A DNA stretch of 64,000 nt from Actinocrinis sp035605935 (GTDB taxonomy: Bacteria; Actinomycetota; Actinomycetes; Streptomycetales; Catenulisporaceae), in the NCBI RefSeq assembly GCF_035605935.1, contig NZ_DATNGK010000051.1, forward strand, positions 32,641-96,640, read 5' to 3'. A model generated the notes under the pieces. The model had not been told where the DNA came from. It saw nothing but the letters and a program-made list of their open reading frames with translations, and made no database searches. This document shows positions 7,883-18,238 of this stretch, piece after piece. Position 1 is the stretch's first letter; every line of letters starts with the position of its first letter. The position numbers and the translations under genes are program-made.

Positions 7883-9445
7883 CTATCGCAGAGCACCGAC
7901 AGCTTCTTCGACCGCTGCGAGCACGGCGCCGTCGCGTACCGCATCCTCGGCGGCCCGCAGCTCGATGGAGAGGTACCGGTCCGGCCCTGGACCGCTGACA
8001 CCGCGCTGCCTGAGCAGGGCGATCGCGGCTGCGGTAGCCGGCGCCGGCTTGAGTGGTGCCCGCAGGTCTAGCGCCCGGGCCGCGGTAACCAGCTCGATCG
8101 TGAGGATGCGGGTGAGGTTGTCCAGCGCGGTGCGCAACTTGCGGGCCGCGGACCAGCCCATCGATACGTGATCCTCCTGCATCGCAGAGGACGGGATCGA
8201 GTCGACGCTGGCCGGGTTGGCGAGGCGCTTGTTCTCGGAGACCAGGGCGGCCTGGGTGTACTGAGCGATCATCAGACCGGAGTCAACGCCGGGGTCGTCG
8301 GCCAGGAACGGCGGCAGACCATGCGAGCGCGCCACGTCGAGCATCCGATCCGTGCGCCGCTCGGCGATCGAGCCGACCTCCGCGGCGGCGATGGCAAGGA
8401 AGTCCAGGACAAAGGCCACTGGGGCGCCGTGGAAATTCCCGTTGGACTCCACCCTGCCCTCGCCGAGCAGTACGACCGGGTTGTCGATGATCGAGGCAAG
8501 TTCGCGTTCGGCGACGAGGGTCGCGTGCGCGAGCGTGTCACGGGCGGCGCCAGCTACCTGAGGAGCGCAGCGCAGCGAATACGCGTCCTGCACACGGTTA
8601 CAGTCGGGGCCGCGGTGCGATGCGACGACGCCTGAATCCTTAAGCAGCATCAGCAGATTCGCGGCCGACGCTGCCTGACCGGGATGCGGACGAATCGCGT
8701 GCAGTTCGGGCAGGAAGACGCGGTCGGTGCCGAGTTGCGCCTCGACGCTCATGGCGGCGGTGATGTCGGCGAGCTTGAGCAGCCGGCCGAAGTCGTGCAG
8801 GGCGAGGACGAGCATGCCGAGCATCCCGTCGGTGCCGTTGATCAGCGCCAGACCTTCCTTCGGCTCCAGCACGAGCGGCGCGATGTCGTGTTCGGCGAGT
8901 ACGGGAGCGGCGTCTGTCGGCTTACCGTCCTCGCCGATGACTTCCCCCTCGCCCATCAGTACCAACGCGACATGCGCGAGGGGAGCGAGGTCGCCAGAAC
9001 AGCCGAGCGAGCCGTATTCACGTACCGCGGGCGTGACGCCGTTGTTCAGCAGCGCGGCCATGGTCTCGGCGACGACAGGGCGCACTCCGGTGTGTCCGGT
9101 GACAAGCGTCTTGAGGCGCAGCAGCATCAGCGCACGCACGACCTCAGGCTCGACGAGAGCGCCCATGCCGGCGGCGTGCGAGCGGATCAGCGAGCGCTGG
9201 AGCGCGGCACGTGACTCCGGGTCGATGTGGCGGGTGGCCAACGCGCCGAACCCGGTCGAGATTCCGTACGCGGGCGTGGGCGCGGCGGCGAGCTTGTCCA
9301 CGGTGGCGCGGCCTTGGCCGAGGGCGGCCAGGGCGGCGGGCGACAACTCGACCCGCGCCCCGCGCCGGGCTACCGCCTCGATCTCGGCGAAGGACAGGTC
9401 GGTGTGGCCGATGGCGCCCGGGCCGAGCTGGACCGTCGTGGTCAT
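7883..9445 (-). CDS. hutH: Histidine ammonia-lyase
   Basis: This enzyme converts L-histidine to trans-urocanate and ammonia, the first step of histidine degradation. The 520-residue product has the active-site Tyr in AYGISTGFG (Y60), the MIO cofactor-forming triad at 149-151 within GSLGCSGDLAPLAH, and the C-terminal AMQEDHVSMGW block. The triad here is Cys-Ser-Gly instead of the textbook Ala-Ser-Gly; the backbone cyclisation should still be possible. ATG 9445 follows GGAGTAGCCC. The gene diverges from hutU across a 264-bp control region and is followed on its own strand by the RpiR regulator. Confidence 0.97.
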   Translation of the reverse strand: MTTTVQLGPGAIGHTDLSFAEIEAVARRGARVELSPAALAALGQGRATVDKLAAAPTPAYGISTGFGALATRHIDPESRAALQRSLIRSHAAGMGALVEPEVVRALMLLRLKTLVTGHTGVRPVVAETMAALLNNGVTPAVREYGSLGCSGDLAPLAHVALVLMGEGEVIGEDGKPTDAAPVLAEHDIAPLVLEPKEGLALINGTDGMLGMLVLALHDFGRLLKLADITAAMSVEAQLGTDRVFLPELHAIRPHPGQAASAANLLMLLKDSGVVASHRGPDCNRVQDAYSLRCAPQVAGAARDTLAHATLVAERELASIIDNPVVLLGEGRVESNGNFHGAPVAFVLDFLAIAAAEVGSIAERRTDRMLDVARSHGLPPFLADDPGVDSGLMIAQYTQAALVSENKRLANPASVDSIPSSAMQEDHVSMGWSAARKLRTALDNLTRILTIELVTAARALDLRAPLKPAPATAAAIALLRQRGVSGPGPDRYLSIELRAAEDAVRDGAVLAAVEEAVGALR

Positions 9446-9543
9446 GGGCTACTCCTGCGACTGTGGCTCTGATTGGGGCTGTGGCTGTGAAGTTGAACGC
9501 TGCGCCGGTTGAACGCTGTGGCAGCGGTGACACTCCACCACAG

Positions 9544-9591
9544 TGAATGAAGTCATACGGTTGACCGCAGCTATGAATGATTGCATAACAT
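9544..9591 (+). promoter_or_regulatory. Divergent hut control region: promoter and repeated operator
   Basis: TTGACC (9561-9566) followed by CATAAC (9584-9589, 17-bp spacing) or TAACAT (9586-9591) makes a good housekeeping promoter toward hutU. Two copies of TGAATGA-N3-CATA, at 9544-9557 and 9574-9587, lie exactly 30 bp apart; the second covers the -10 region. The remainder of the 264-bp hutH-hutU spacer shows no other clear signal. Confidence 0.55.
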
Positions 9592-9709
9592 ACCTCGGGG
9601 TTCACCGGCGGCAGCGGCGGGCACGAGTACTGCGTGACGCCTCGGCGACGCCCCGGCCGGCTCCGCTACCCGACCTGATCCACTTCACCGCAAGAGAGGG
9701 AGCTCGCGC

Positions 9710-11401
9710 ATGACCGGTCCGCGTACGGTGCGCGCCCCGCACGGCACCAGCCTGAACACGCTCGGCTGGCCGCAGGAGGCCGCCTACCGGATGCTCCAGA
9801 ACAACCTCGACCCCGAGGTCGCCGAGCACCCGGAAGAGCTGGTCGTCTACGGCGGCACCGGCAAGGCGGCGCGCAACTGGGCTTCCTTCGATGCATTGCT
9901 GCGCACCCTGACCACGCTGCGCGATGACGAGACGATGCTGGTGCAGTCCGGCAAGCCGGTCGGCGTCATGCGCACGCACGAGTGGGCGCCGCGCGTCCTG
10001 CTCGCCAACTCCAACCTGGTCGGCGACTGGGCGAACTGGGATGAGTTCCGCCGCCTCGACGCGCTCGGCCTGATGATGTACGGCCAGATGACCGCGGGCT
10101 CCTGGATCTACATCGGCACTCAGGGCATTCTCCAAGGCACCTACGAGACCTTTGCGGCAGTGGCGGAGAGCCGGTTCGGCGGTTCGCTCGCGGGAACCAT
10201 CACGCTCACGGCCGGGCTCGGCGGGATGGGCGGCGCGCAGCCATTGGCCGTGACCATGAACGACGGTGTCGTGATCTGCATCGATTGCGACCCTCGCGCC
10301 ATCACCCGCCGGATTGAGCACCGGTACCTCGACGTTAAGGCGGACTCGCTCGACCACGCGCTTCAGTTGGCGGTCGACGCCCGTGACGCGCGCCGTCCGC
10401 TGTCCATCGGTGTGTTGGGCAACGCGGCGGAGTTGGTACCGGAACTGCTGGCGCGTAACGCACCAATCGATATCGTCACGGACCAGACCTCAGCGCATGA
10501 CCCGCTTGCGTACCTGCCGCTCGGTATCGACTTCGACGACATGAGGTCTTTCGCGGCGGATAAACCAGACGACTTCGTGCAGCGGGCGCGAGAGTCGATG
10601 GCCAAGCACGTCGAGGCGATGGTCGGCTTCCAGGACGCCGGGGCCGAGGTGTTCGACTACGGCAACTCGATCCGCGGCGAGGCGAAGCTGGCCGGATACC
10701 AGCGCGCCTTCGACTTCGCCGGCTTCGTGCCGAAGTACATCAGGCCGCTGTTCTGCGAGGGCAAGGGTCCGTTCCGCTGGGCGGCGCTCTCGGGCGACCC
10801 GGCCGACATCGCGGTGACCGACCGCGCGGTGCTGGATCTGTTCCCGCAGAACGATTCGCTGGCGCGCTGGATCCGGTTGGCCGGGGAGCGGGTGCACTAC
10901 CAGGGCTTGCCCGCGCGGATCTGCTGGCTGGGCTATGGCGAGCGGCACCAGGCGGGACTGCGCTTCAACGAACTGGTCGCCTCTGGTGAGATCAAGGCGC
11001 CAATCGTGATCGGCCGCGACCACCTCGACTGCGGCTCGGTCGCGTCGCCATACCGAGAGACCGAGGCGATGCTGGACGGTTCGGACGCGATCGCGGACTG
11101 GCCGCTGCTCAACGCGATGGTGAACGTAGCCTCAGGCGCCTCCTGGGTATCGATCCACCACGGCGGCGGGGTCGGCATGGGCCGCTCGATCCATGCGGGT
11201 CAGGTCTCTGTCGCCGATGGCACACCGCTGGCCGCCGCGAAGCTGGAGCGGGTCCTGACCAACGATCCGGGCATGGGCGTGATCCGGCACGTGGACGCCG
11301 GGTACGACCGCGCGGTCGAGGTCGCCGAGGAGCGGTCTGTACGCATCCCAATGCGTGAGGGCAGCTCGGATAACAAGGACACCTCCGGGGACGGCGCGTG
11401 A
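9710..11401 (+). CDS. hutU: Urocanate hydratase
   Basis: The enzyme hydrates urocanate to 4-imidazolone-5-propionate using tightly bound NAD+ as an electrophile. At 563 residues it has the normal family length. Visible blocks are YGGTGKAARNW near the N-terminus, the dinucleotide-binding TAGLGGMGGAQP, the substrate region GRDHLDCGSVASPYRET, and HHGGGVGMG close to the end. ATG 9710 is preceded by GAGAGGGAG. It heads a rightward operon; its TGA overlaps the GTG of the next gene by four bases (GTGA), which indicates translational coupling. Confidence 0.97.
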   Translation: MTGPRTVRAPHGTSLNTLGWPQEAAYRMLQNNLDPEVAEHPEELVVYGGTGKAARNWASFDALLRTLTTLRDDETMLVQSGKPVGVMRTHEWAPRVLLANSNLVGDWANWDEFRRLDALGLMMYGQMTAGSWIYIGTQGILQGTYETFAAVAESRFGGSLAGTITLTAGLGGMGGAQPLAVTMNDGVVICIDCDPRAITRRIEHRYLDVKADSLDHALQLAVDARDARRPLSIGVLGNAAELVPELLARNAPIDIVTDQTSAHDPLAYLPLGIDFDDMRSFAADKPDDFVQRARESMAKHVEAMVGFQDAGAEVFDYGNSIRGEAKLAGYQRAFDFAGFVPKYIRPLFCEGKGPFRWAALSGDPADIAVTDRAVLDLFPQNDSLARWIRLAGERVHYQGLPARICWLGYGERHQAGLRFNELVASGEIKAPIVIGRDHLDCGSVASPYRETEAMLDGSDAIADWPLLNAMVNVASGASWVSIHHGGGVGMGRSIHAGQVSVADGTPLAAAKLERVLTNDPGMGVIRHVDAGYDRAVEVAEERSVRIPMREGSSDNKDTSGDGA

Positions 11402-12696
11402 ACGAGGTCGCGGACGCGACCCGCTTCGCAGAACTCTGGTCCTCGCTGGCGGACGTCGGCCGCGACCGCGTCACCGGCGGTTATCGGCGCTTCGCCTGGA
11501 CAAGCGCGGATCTGGCCTGCCGGGACTGGTTTGCGTCGCAGGCGGCTGATCGAGGGCTGACAGTCGAGATCGACCGCAACGGCAATCAGTGGGCTTGGTG
11601 GCTGCCGGAATCCGGAGCATTAGGCGCAGCCGCGAACGCAGACGAACGACGTAACGCACTCGCGATCGGCTCGCATCTGGACTCGGTGCCGGACGGCGGC
11701 GCGTTCGACGGTCCACTCGGCGTCATTAGCGCGCTCGCAGCCATCGACCTGCTGCGGGCGCGCGACTGGCGGCCGCAGCGGCCGATCGTGATCGCGAACT
11801 TCGCCGATGAGGAGGGGGCACGCTTCGGCATCGCCTGCGCCGGTTCCAGGCTGCTGACCGGGCAGCTGGACGCGGCAAAGGCCCGCGCCTTGCGGGATGG
11901 CGACGGTGTGCGGCTCGCCGACGCGATGGAGTCCGCGGGCCAGGACCCTGACGCGCTCGGCCGCGACGACGAGTGGCTGGCGAGCATTTCAGAGTTCGTG
12001 GAACTGCACATCGAGCAAGGTCGAGGACTGATCGACCAGGACGCGCCAGTCGGCGTCGCCTCGTCGATCTGGCCGCACGGCCGCTGGCGCTTCGACTTCG
12101 CCGGTGAGGCCAACCACGCCGGAACCACCGCTCTCGACGACCGCCGCGACCCCATGCTCACCTACGCGAACACCGTACTTTCCGCGCGCAAGAAGGCCAG
12201 GCTCGGCGGCGCACTGGCAACTTTCGGCAAAGTCAGCGTCGAACCGAACGGCACCAACGCCATCCCGTCGCGGGTCAGCGCCTGGCTGGACAGCCGCGCC
12301 CCAGATGAGGCGGCACTGGACGCAGTCGTCGAGCAGATCTCAGAGGCTGCGCGGGAACGCGGCGCGCGCGACGGAACCGCAGTAGAGGTTGTCAACGAGT
12401 CACGCACGGCTATCGTCGAGTTCGACCACGGATTGCGCGACAAGATCCGCAAGACGCTTACGGACGTCTTCGGCCCGGTTCCACAGCTGCCCACGGGCGC
12501 CGGGCATGACGCGGGAATCCTGGCCGCCGAGCTGCCGACCGCGATGCTCTTCGTGCGCAACCCCAGCGGGCTGTCCCACACCCCTGCCGAGCACGCGGAG
12601 GCCGCGGACTGTCTGACCGGCGTCGCCGCGCTGGCCGAGGTGGTCGCGCAGCTCGCCGGAGCGCAACCTGGGAAAAACCGGGGATCAGGGGCTTGA
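11398..12696 (+). CDS. M20-family amidohydrolase (allantoate amidohydrolase-like), probable hut enzyme
   Basis: The 432-residue product is an M20/PepT-type binuclear zinc amidohydrolase of the allantoate/N-carbamoyl amino-acid hydrolase branch. Likely ligands and catalytic residues are H93 and D95 (GSHLDSVPDGG), bridging D104 (GAFDGPLG), E138-E139 (FADEEGARFG), the His of ELHIEQG, and the C-terminal GLSHTPAEH. The lid domain contains FAGEANHAGTT. It sits inside the hut operon between hutU and hutF, overlapping hutU by four bases. HutF produces N-formyl-L-glutamate and no HutG is present, so the most economical reading is that this enzyme releases formate from N-formylglutamate. Annotation as an allantoate enzyme would not fit the context. 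Confidence 0.85.
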   Translation: MNEVADATRFAELWSSLADVGRDRVTGGYRRFAWTSADLACRDWFASQAADRGLTVEIDRNGNQWAWWLPESGALGAAANADERRNALAIGSHLDSVPDGGAFDGPLGVISALAAIDLLRARDWRPQRPIVIANFADEEGARFGIACAGSRLLTGQLDAAKARALRDGDGVRLADAMESAGQDPDALGRDDEWLASISEFVELHIEQGRGLIDQDAPVGVASSIWPHGRWRFDFAGEANHAGTTALDDRRDPMLTYANTVLSARKKARLGGALATFGKVSVEPNGTNAIPSRVSAWLDSRAPDEAALDAVVEQISEAARERGARDGTAVEVVNESRTAIVEFDHGLRDKIRKTLTDVFGPVPQLPTGAGHDAGILAAELPTAMLFVRNPSGLSHTPAEHAEAADCLTGVAALAEVVAQLAGAQPGKNRGSGA

Positions 12697-12711
12697 GGCG
12701 GTGACTGCGGG

Positions 12712-14127
12712 ATGACCACGGCGGCAACGCAGAACAGGAACACCCAGGGCGCTGATAAGCAGCGCTGGCACGCTGAGGCCGCATACGTGGCCGGCATGGT
12801 GGAAACCGACGTGCTCATTGAGACAGATGGCGACCGCATCACGGCTGTCACGCCTGGCGCCAAGGCACCCACCGATGCGGTACGCCTTCCAGGATTGACT
12901 CTTCCGGGCCTCGCGAACGCGCACTCGCACGCATTCCACCGAGCGCTGCGCGGCCGTACACAGGTAGGCGAGGGCACGTTCTGGACCTGGCGCGAGCAGA
13001 TGTACGAGGCCGTTGCCGGGCTGAATCCGGACACGTACTTCGAGCTCGCGGTCGGAGTGTTCGCGGAGATGGCACTAGCCGGGATCACGTCCGTCGGCGA
13101 GTTTCACTACGCGCACCACGACCGCGGCGGCGCTCAGTACTCTGACCCGAATGCCATGGGGCACGCCCTGATCCGAGCCGCACGCACCGCCGGTATCCGG
13201 ATCACGCTGCTGGACACCTGCTACCTGACCGGTGGCCTGCACGCGACCGTGAACAGGACAGCGCTCAACAGCACTCAAAAGCGCTTCTCGGACGGTGACG
13301 CCGAGAAGTGGGCCGCGCGCGTAGATAGCTTGCGCGCCGCGTATGCAAGCGAATCAGACGTCATCATCGGCGCGGCGATCCACTCGGTGCGCGCGGTACC
13401 CAAGGAACAGCTCGGTACCGTCGCGGCGGCGGCTGCCAAGCATGACGCGCCGCTACACGTGCACCTGTCCGAGCAGCGCGCCGAGAACGATGCCTGCCTT
13501 GCGCGTTACCGACTGACTCCCGCGCAGCTGCTCGAATCCTCCGGCGCGCTAGGCCCGAAGACGACCGCCGTGCACGCGACACACCTGTCTCAAGCCGACA
13601 TAGAGGTGCTCGGCGATTCAGAGACCTGTGTCTGCATGTGTCCGACGACGGAACGGGATCTTGCCGACGGCGTCGGCACGGCGCGGACCCTGTTCGAGGC
13701 CGGCTCGCCGATCTCACTCGGCTCGGACAGCCAGGCCGTCATCGACCTCTTCGAAGAGGCGCGGGCGATGGAGCTCGACGAGCGGCTGCGCACCGAGCGG
13801 CGCGGACACTGGCCGAGCACCGATCTGATCGACGCGGCGACCGCGGCCGGCCAGGAATCCCTCGGCTGGAGCTCAGCGGGGCGGCTGCATTCCGGCGAAC
13901 TCGCCGACTTCACCACCGTCGGGCTCGACTCGATTCGGTTGACTGGGACGGCGCTTGACGTGGCCGCCGAATCGGTGATCTACGCGGCGACGGCGGCGGA
14001 TGTCCGGCATGTCGTCGTCGGCGGCCAGGTGATCGTGCGGGACGGTATCCACAGGCTCGTGGATGAGCCCGCACGCCGGTTAGGCGCCGCTATCAGTGCT
14101 CTGTACCGGAGAAACGCTCGTGTCTGA
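12712..14127 (+). CDS. hutF: Formimidoylglutamate deiminase
   Basis: This amidohydrolase-superfamily enzyme hydrolyses N-formimidoyl-L-glutamate to N-formyl-L-glutamate and ammonia. The 471-residue protein shows the metal-binding HxH (H71 and H73, in ANAHSHAFHRALRG), the HVHLSEQRAEND segment with the third His, a THLSQ segment, and GSDSQAVIDLFEEAR carrying the metal-binding Asp. Its presence commits the locus to the HutF route (five-step pathway ending in formate plus glutamate) and not to HutG-type formimidoylglutamase giving formamide. ATG 12712 follows a 15-bp gap after the M20 gene. Its end overlaps the hutI start by 8 bp. Confidence 0.95.
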   Translation: MTTAATQNRNTQGADKQRWHAEAAYVAGMVETDVLIETDGDRITAVTPGAKAPTDAVRLPGLTLPGLANAHSHAFHRALRGRTQVGEGTFWTWREQMYEAVAGLNPDTYFELAVGVFAEMALAGITSVGEFHYAHHDRGGAQYSDPNAMGHALIRAARTAGIRITLLDTCYLTGGLHATVNRTALNSTQKRFSDGDAEKWAARVDSLRAAYASESDVIIGAAIHSVRAVPKEQLGTVAAAAAKHDAPLHVHLSEQRAENDACLARYRLTPAQLLESSGALGPKTTAVHATHLSQADIEVLGDSETCVCMCPTTERDLADGVGTARTLFEAGSPISLGSDSQAVIDLFEEARAMELDERLRTERRGHWPSTDLIDAATAAGQESLGWSSAGRLHSGELADFTTVGLDSIRLTGTALDVAAESVIYAATAADVRHVVVGGQVIVRDGIHRLVDEPARRLGAAISALYRRNARV

Positions 14128-15319
14128 TTCGACCCTTGTCACGGGAATCGTCGAGTTAGCCACAGGCCATCCACAGCCTGTGGAAAACAGTTCCCTGAAA
14201 GAGGGAGCGCAAGACGGCTCGCTGTCGGTGACGCGTAACGCGGCGTTCATCGTGGAAAGCGGACGGATCGCGTGGATGGGATCAGCGCAGCAGGCTCCGG
14301 CCGCGGACGCGCGCGTCGACCTCGGTGACCGGGCGGTCATCCCGGGGTTCGTCGACAGCCACGCACACTTGGTCTTCGCGGGCGACCGCGCGACCGAGTT
14401 CGAGGCACGGATGACCGGAACGCCGTACAGCGCAGGAGGAATCCGCACGACGGTCGCCGCAACGCGCGCCGCCGATGACGAGTTGCTTCGTGGCAACGTG
14501 CGCAGGCTCGTGGATGAGATGGCGCGGCAGGGAACGACGACCGTCGAGTGCAAGACAGGGTACGGACTCACTGTCGCGGATGAAGCGCGCGCCATCCGCA
14601 TCGCACGCGAGGAGTGCGATACCGCAACGTTCCTTGGCGCACATGTCGTGCCAGCGGAGTTCGCCGAGCGGCGCGACGAGTACGTGGACCTAGTACGCGG
14701 CCCGATGCTTGAAGCATGTGCGCCATATGCCGATTATGTGGACGTCTTCTGCGAACGCGGCGCATTCGACGAGACAGAGACGCGCCTGATTCTCGACGCG
14801 GCGAAGGGGCACGGACTCGCAGTCCGACTGCACGCGAACCAACTCGGGCACGGACCTGGCGTTCAGCTCGCGGTCGAGTACGGCGCCGCGTCCGCCGATC
14901 ACTGCACCTACCTCGCCGACGCGGACATCGACGCGCTCTCCGGATCGTCGACGGTCGCGACGCTGCTTCCCGGGGTCGAGTTCTCGACCCGCTCGCCTTA
15001 CCCGGGCGCACGACGCCTGATCGACGCGGGTGCGACCGTAGCCATCGCGACCGACTGCAATCCGGGCTCCTGTTACACGTCCTCGATGCCGTTCTGCATC
15101 GCGCTCGCTGTCCGTGAGATGCGCATGTCACCGGCCGAGGGCTTGCTCGCGGCCACACTCGGCGGTGCTCGCGCGCTCGGCCGAACCGACATCGGGTACC
15201 TCGCCGTCGGTGCCCGCGCCGACTTCGCGGTTCTCGACGCGCCGTCGTATCTGCACCTGGCCTACCGACCCGGTGTACCGCTCGTGAGCAGCACCTTTAA
15301 AGCCGGAATACGGCAATAG
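14120..15319 (+). CDS. hutI: Imidazolonepropionase
   Basis: The enzyme opens 4-imidazolone-5-propionate to N-formimidoyl-L-glutamate. GTG 14120 is chosen because GGAG lies about 9 bases upstream and the 399-residue product then has the family length. It is a metal-dependent amidohydrolase: H81 and H83 in DSHAHLVFAG, then EFEARMTG and SAGGIRTTVAATR for substrate binding, FLGAHVVPAEF, RLHANQLGHG, and ATDCNPGSC with the metal-ligand Asp. It overlaps the hutF end by 8 bp and closes the operon. The dnaK control region starts about 10 bp after its stop. Confidence 0.96.
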   Translation: MSDSTLVTGIVELATGHPQPVENSSLKEGAQDGSLSVTRNAAFIVESGRIAWMGSAQQAPAADARVDLGDRAVIPGFVDSHAHLVFAGDRATEFEARMTGTPYSAGGIRTTVAATRAADDELLRGNVRRLVDEMARQGTTTVECKTGYGLTVADEARAIRIAREECDTATFLGAHVVPAEFAERRDEYVDLVRGPMLEACAPYADYVDVFCERGAFDETETRLILDAAKGHGLAVRLHANQLGHGPGVQLAVEYGAASADHCTYLADADIDALSGSSTVATLLPGVEFSTRSPYPGARRLIDAGATVAIATDCNPGSCYTSSMPFCIALAVREMRMSPAEGLLAATLGGARALGRTDIGYLAVGARADFAVLDAPSYLHLAYRPGVPLVSSTFKAGIRQ

Positions 15320-15328
15320 TGCAGCGAA

Positions 15329-15349
15329 GTTGAGTCCAGTAGCCTCAAC
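15329..15349 (+). promoter_or_regulatory. HAIR operator 1 (HspR binding site) upstream of dnaK
   Basis: GTTGAGT-N7-CCTCAAC matches the HspR-associated inverted repeat CTTGAGT-N7-ACTCAAG with an altered outer base in each arm. It contains the -35 hexamer. Confidence 0.75.
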
Positions 15350-15358
15350 CCTTATCGT
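15330..15358 (+). promoter_or_regulatory. dnaK operon promoter
   Basis: TTGAGT (15330-15335) and TATCGT (15353-15358) are 17 bp apart. The -35 lies within HAIR operator 1 and the -10 overlaps the left edge of HAIR operator 2, so HspR bound at either would block RNA polymerase. The leader would be about 90 nt. Confidence 0.7.
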
Positions 15359-15377
15359 TGAGTCGGCTGGACTCAAG
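15357..15377 (+). promoter_or_regulatory. HAIR operator 2 (HspR binding site) upstream of dnaK
   Basis: GTTGAGT-N7-ACTCAAG differs from the HAIR consensus only in the first base. Its centre is 28 bp from that of operator 1. Confidence 0.88.
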
Positions 15378-15456
15378 CGGGCCGTGGCGTTGATCGCGCG
15401 GCTGCCGGGCCCGGCCCAGGCAGAAGCAGCGACGAGCTAACCCTAAGGAAGCCACG

Positions 15457-17322
<1,866 letters not shown>

Positions 17323-17379
17323 ACGGCGCCGGCTGATTGAACCCGGTGCGCCGCGTGGCACGTGGCGGCGCCCGACGAC

Positions 17380-17419
17380 GTTCGACAGTTTGACGGTTGG
17401 ACAGCTTGAGCGTTCGACG
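17380..17419 (+). repeat. Five tandem 8-bp units (GTTNGACN) between dnaK and grpE
   Basis: GTTCGACA, GTTTGACG, GTTGGACA, GCTTGAGC and GTTCGACG follow one another without gaps; four fit GTTNGACN. They lie in the 190-bp untranslated spacer between dnaK and grpE. Confidence 0.7.
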
Positions 17420-17512
17420 GCAGCGGGTCGCGGGCCGGGGCCGGGGCGAGAGCCTCACCCGACCCGGACCCGCGCCCGGCCCCGATCGATCCACTCCAGG
17501 AGAAGAGAAGAA

Positions 17513-18166
17513 GTGAGCGACGACCTCTACCGCCCCGGCCGGGACGCCGCAGAGGAGGCCCGGCAGTACGGCGACGACGAGGGCTTCGAGGCCGCCCCTG
17601 ACGCCCAGCAGGACGAGCAGGAGTTCGCCGGGCGGGTGAACGAGGCGATCGGCGGGGAGCACGGCGACCCGTCCGCGAACCTCGCCGTCGCCGAACTGCT
17701 GGCCAAGCTGGCCGAGCGCACCAACGAACTGCAGAGCGCGCAGGCCGAGCTCGGTGAGCGCACCACGGATCTGCAGCGGCTCCAAGCCGAGTACGTCAAC
17801 TATCGGCGCAGGGTCGAGCGGGACCGGATCGCGATGGCCGAGATGGCCCTCGGCAAGGTGCTGACCGGGCTGCTGCCGGTGCTCGACGACATCGGACGGG
17901 CCCGCGATCACGGCGAGCTCGAGGGCGGATTTCGCCAGGTGGCCGAATCGCTGGAGAACTCGCTGGCCAAGCTGGGTCTCGAGCAGTTCGGCACGGCCGG
18001 CGAGCTGTTCGACCCGAACGTGCACGAGGCGCTGATGCACACGGTCTCCCCGGATGTCGAGGAGGACACCTGCGTGGAGATCCTGCAGCCCGGGTACCGC
18101 CTCGGTGACAGGATCCTGCGGGTCGCCCGGGTCACCGTGGCCCAGCCCGGAGAGCCCGACGAGTAG
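17513..18166 (+). CDS. grpE: Nucleotide exchange factor GrpE
   Basis: GrpE dimers release ADP from DnaK and act as a thermosensor. GTG 17513 is supported by AGGAGAAG about 11 bases upstream; an upstream in-frame start would add 41 non-conserved, Arg-rich residues. The 217-residue product has an acidic, disordered N-terminus, a long coiled coil (ELLAKLAERTNELQSAQAEL onward), then YRRRVERDRIAM, the LPVLDDIGRA segment, and the C-terminal beta domain with FDPNVHEALMH and ILQPGYRLGDRILRVARV. It lies 190 bp after dnaK and 72 bp before dnaJ. Confidence 0.97.
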   Translation: MSDDLYRPGRDAAEEARQYGDDEGFEAAPDAQQDEQEFAGRVNEAIGGEHGDPSANLAVAELLAKLAERTNELQSAQAELGERTTDLQRLQAEYVNYRRRVERDRIAMAEMALGKVLTGLLPVLDDIGRARDHGELEGGFRQVAESLENSLAKLGLEQFGTAGELFDPNVHEALMHTVSPDVEEDTCVEILQPGYRLGDRILRVARVTVAQPGEPDE

Positions 18167-18238
18167 CCGGACGGCGGCCCGCGCCGCCCGGCAGCCAAGC
18201 GATCTTCGAGCACCGCAAGGAGCAGAGGCGAACCCGAG

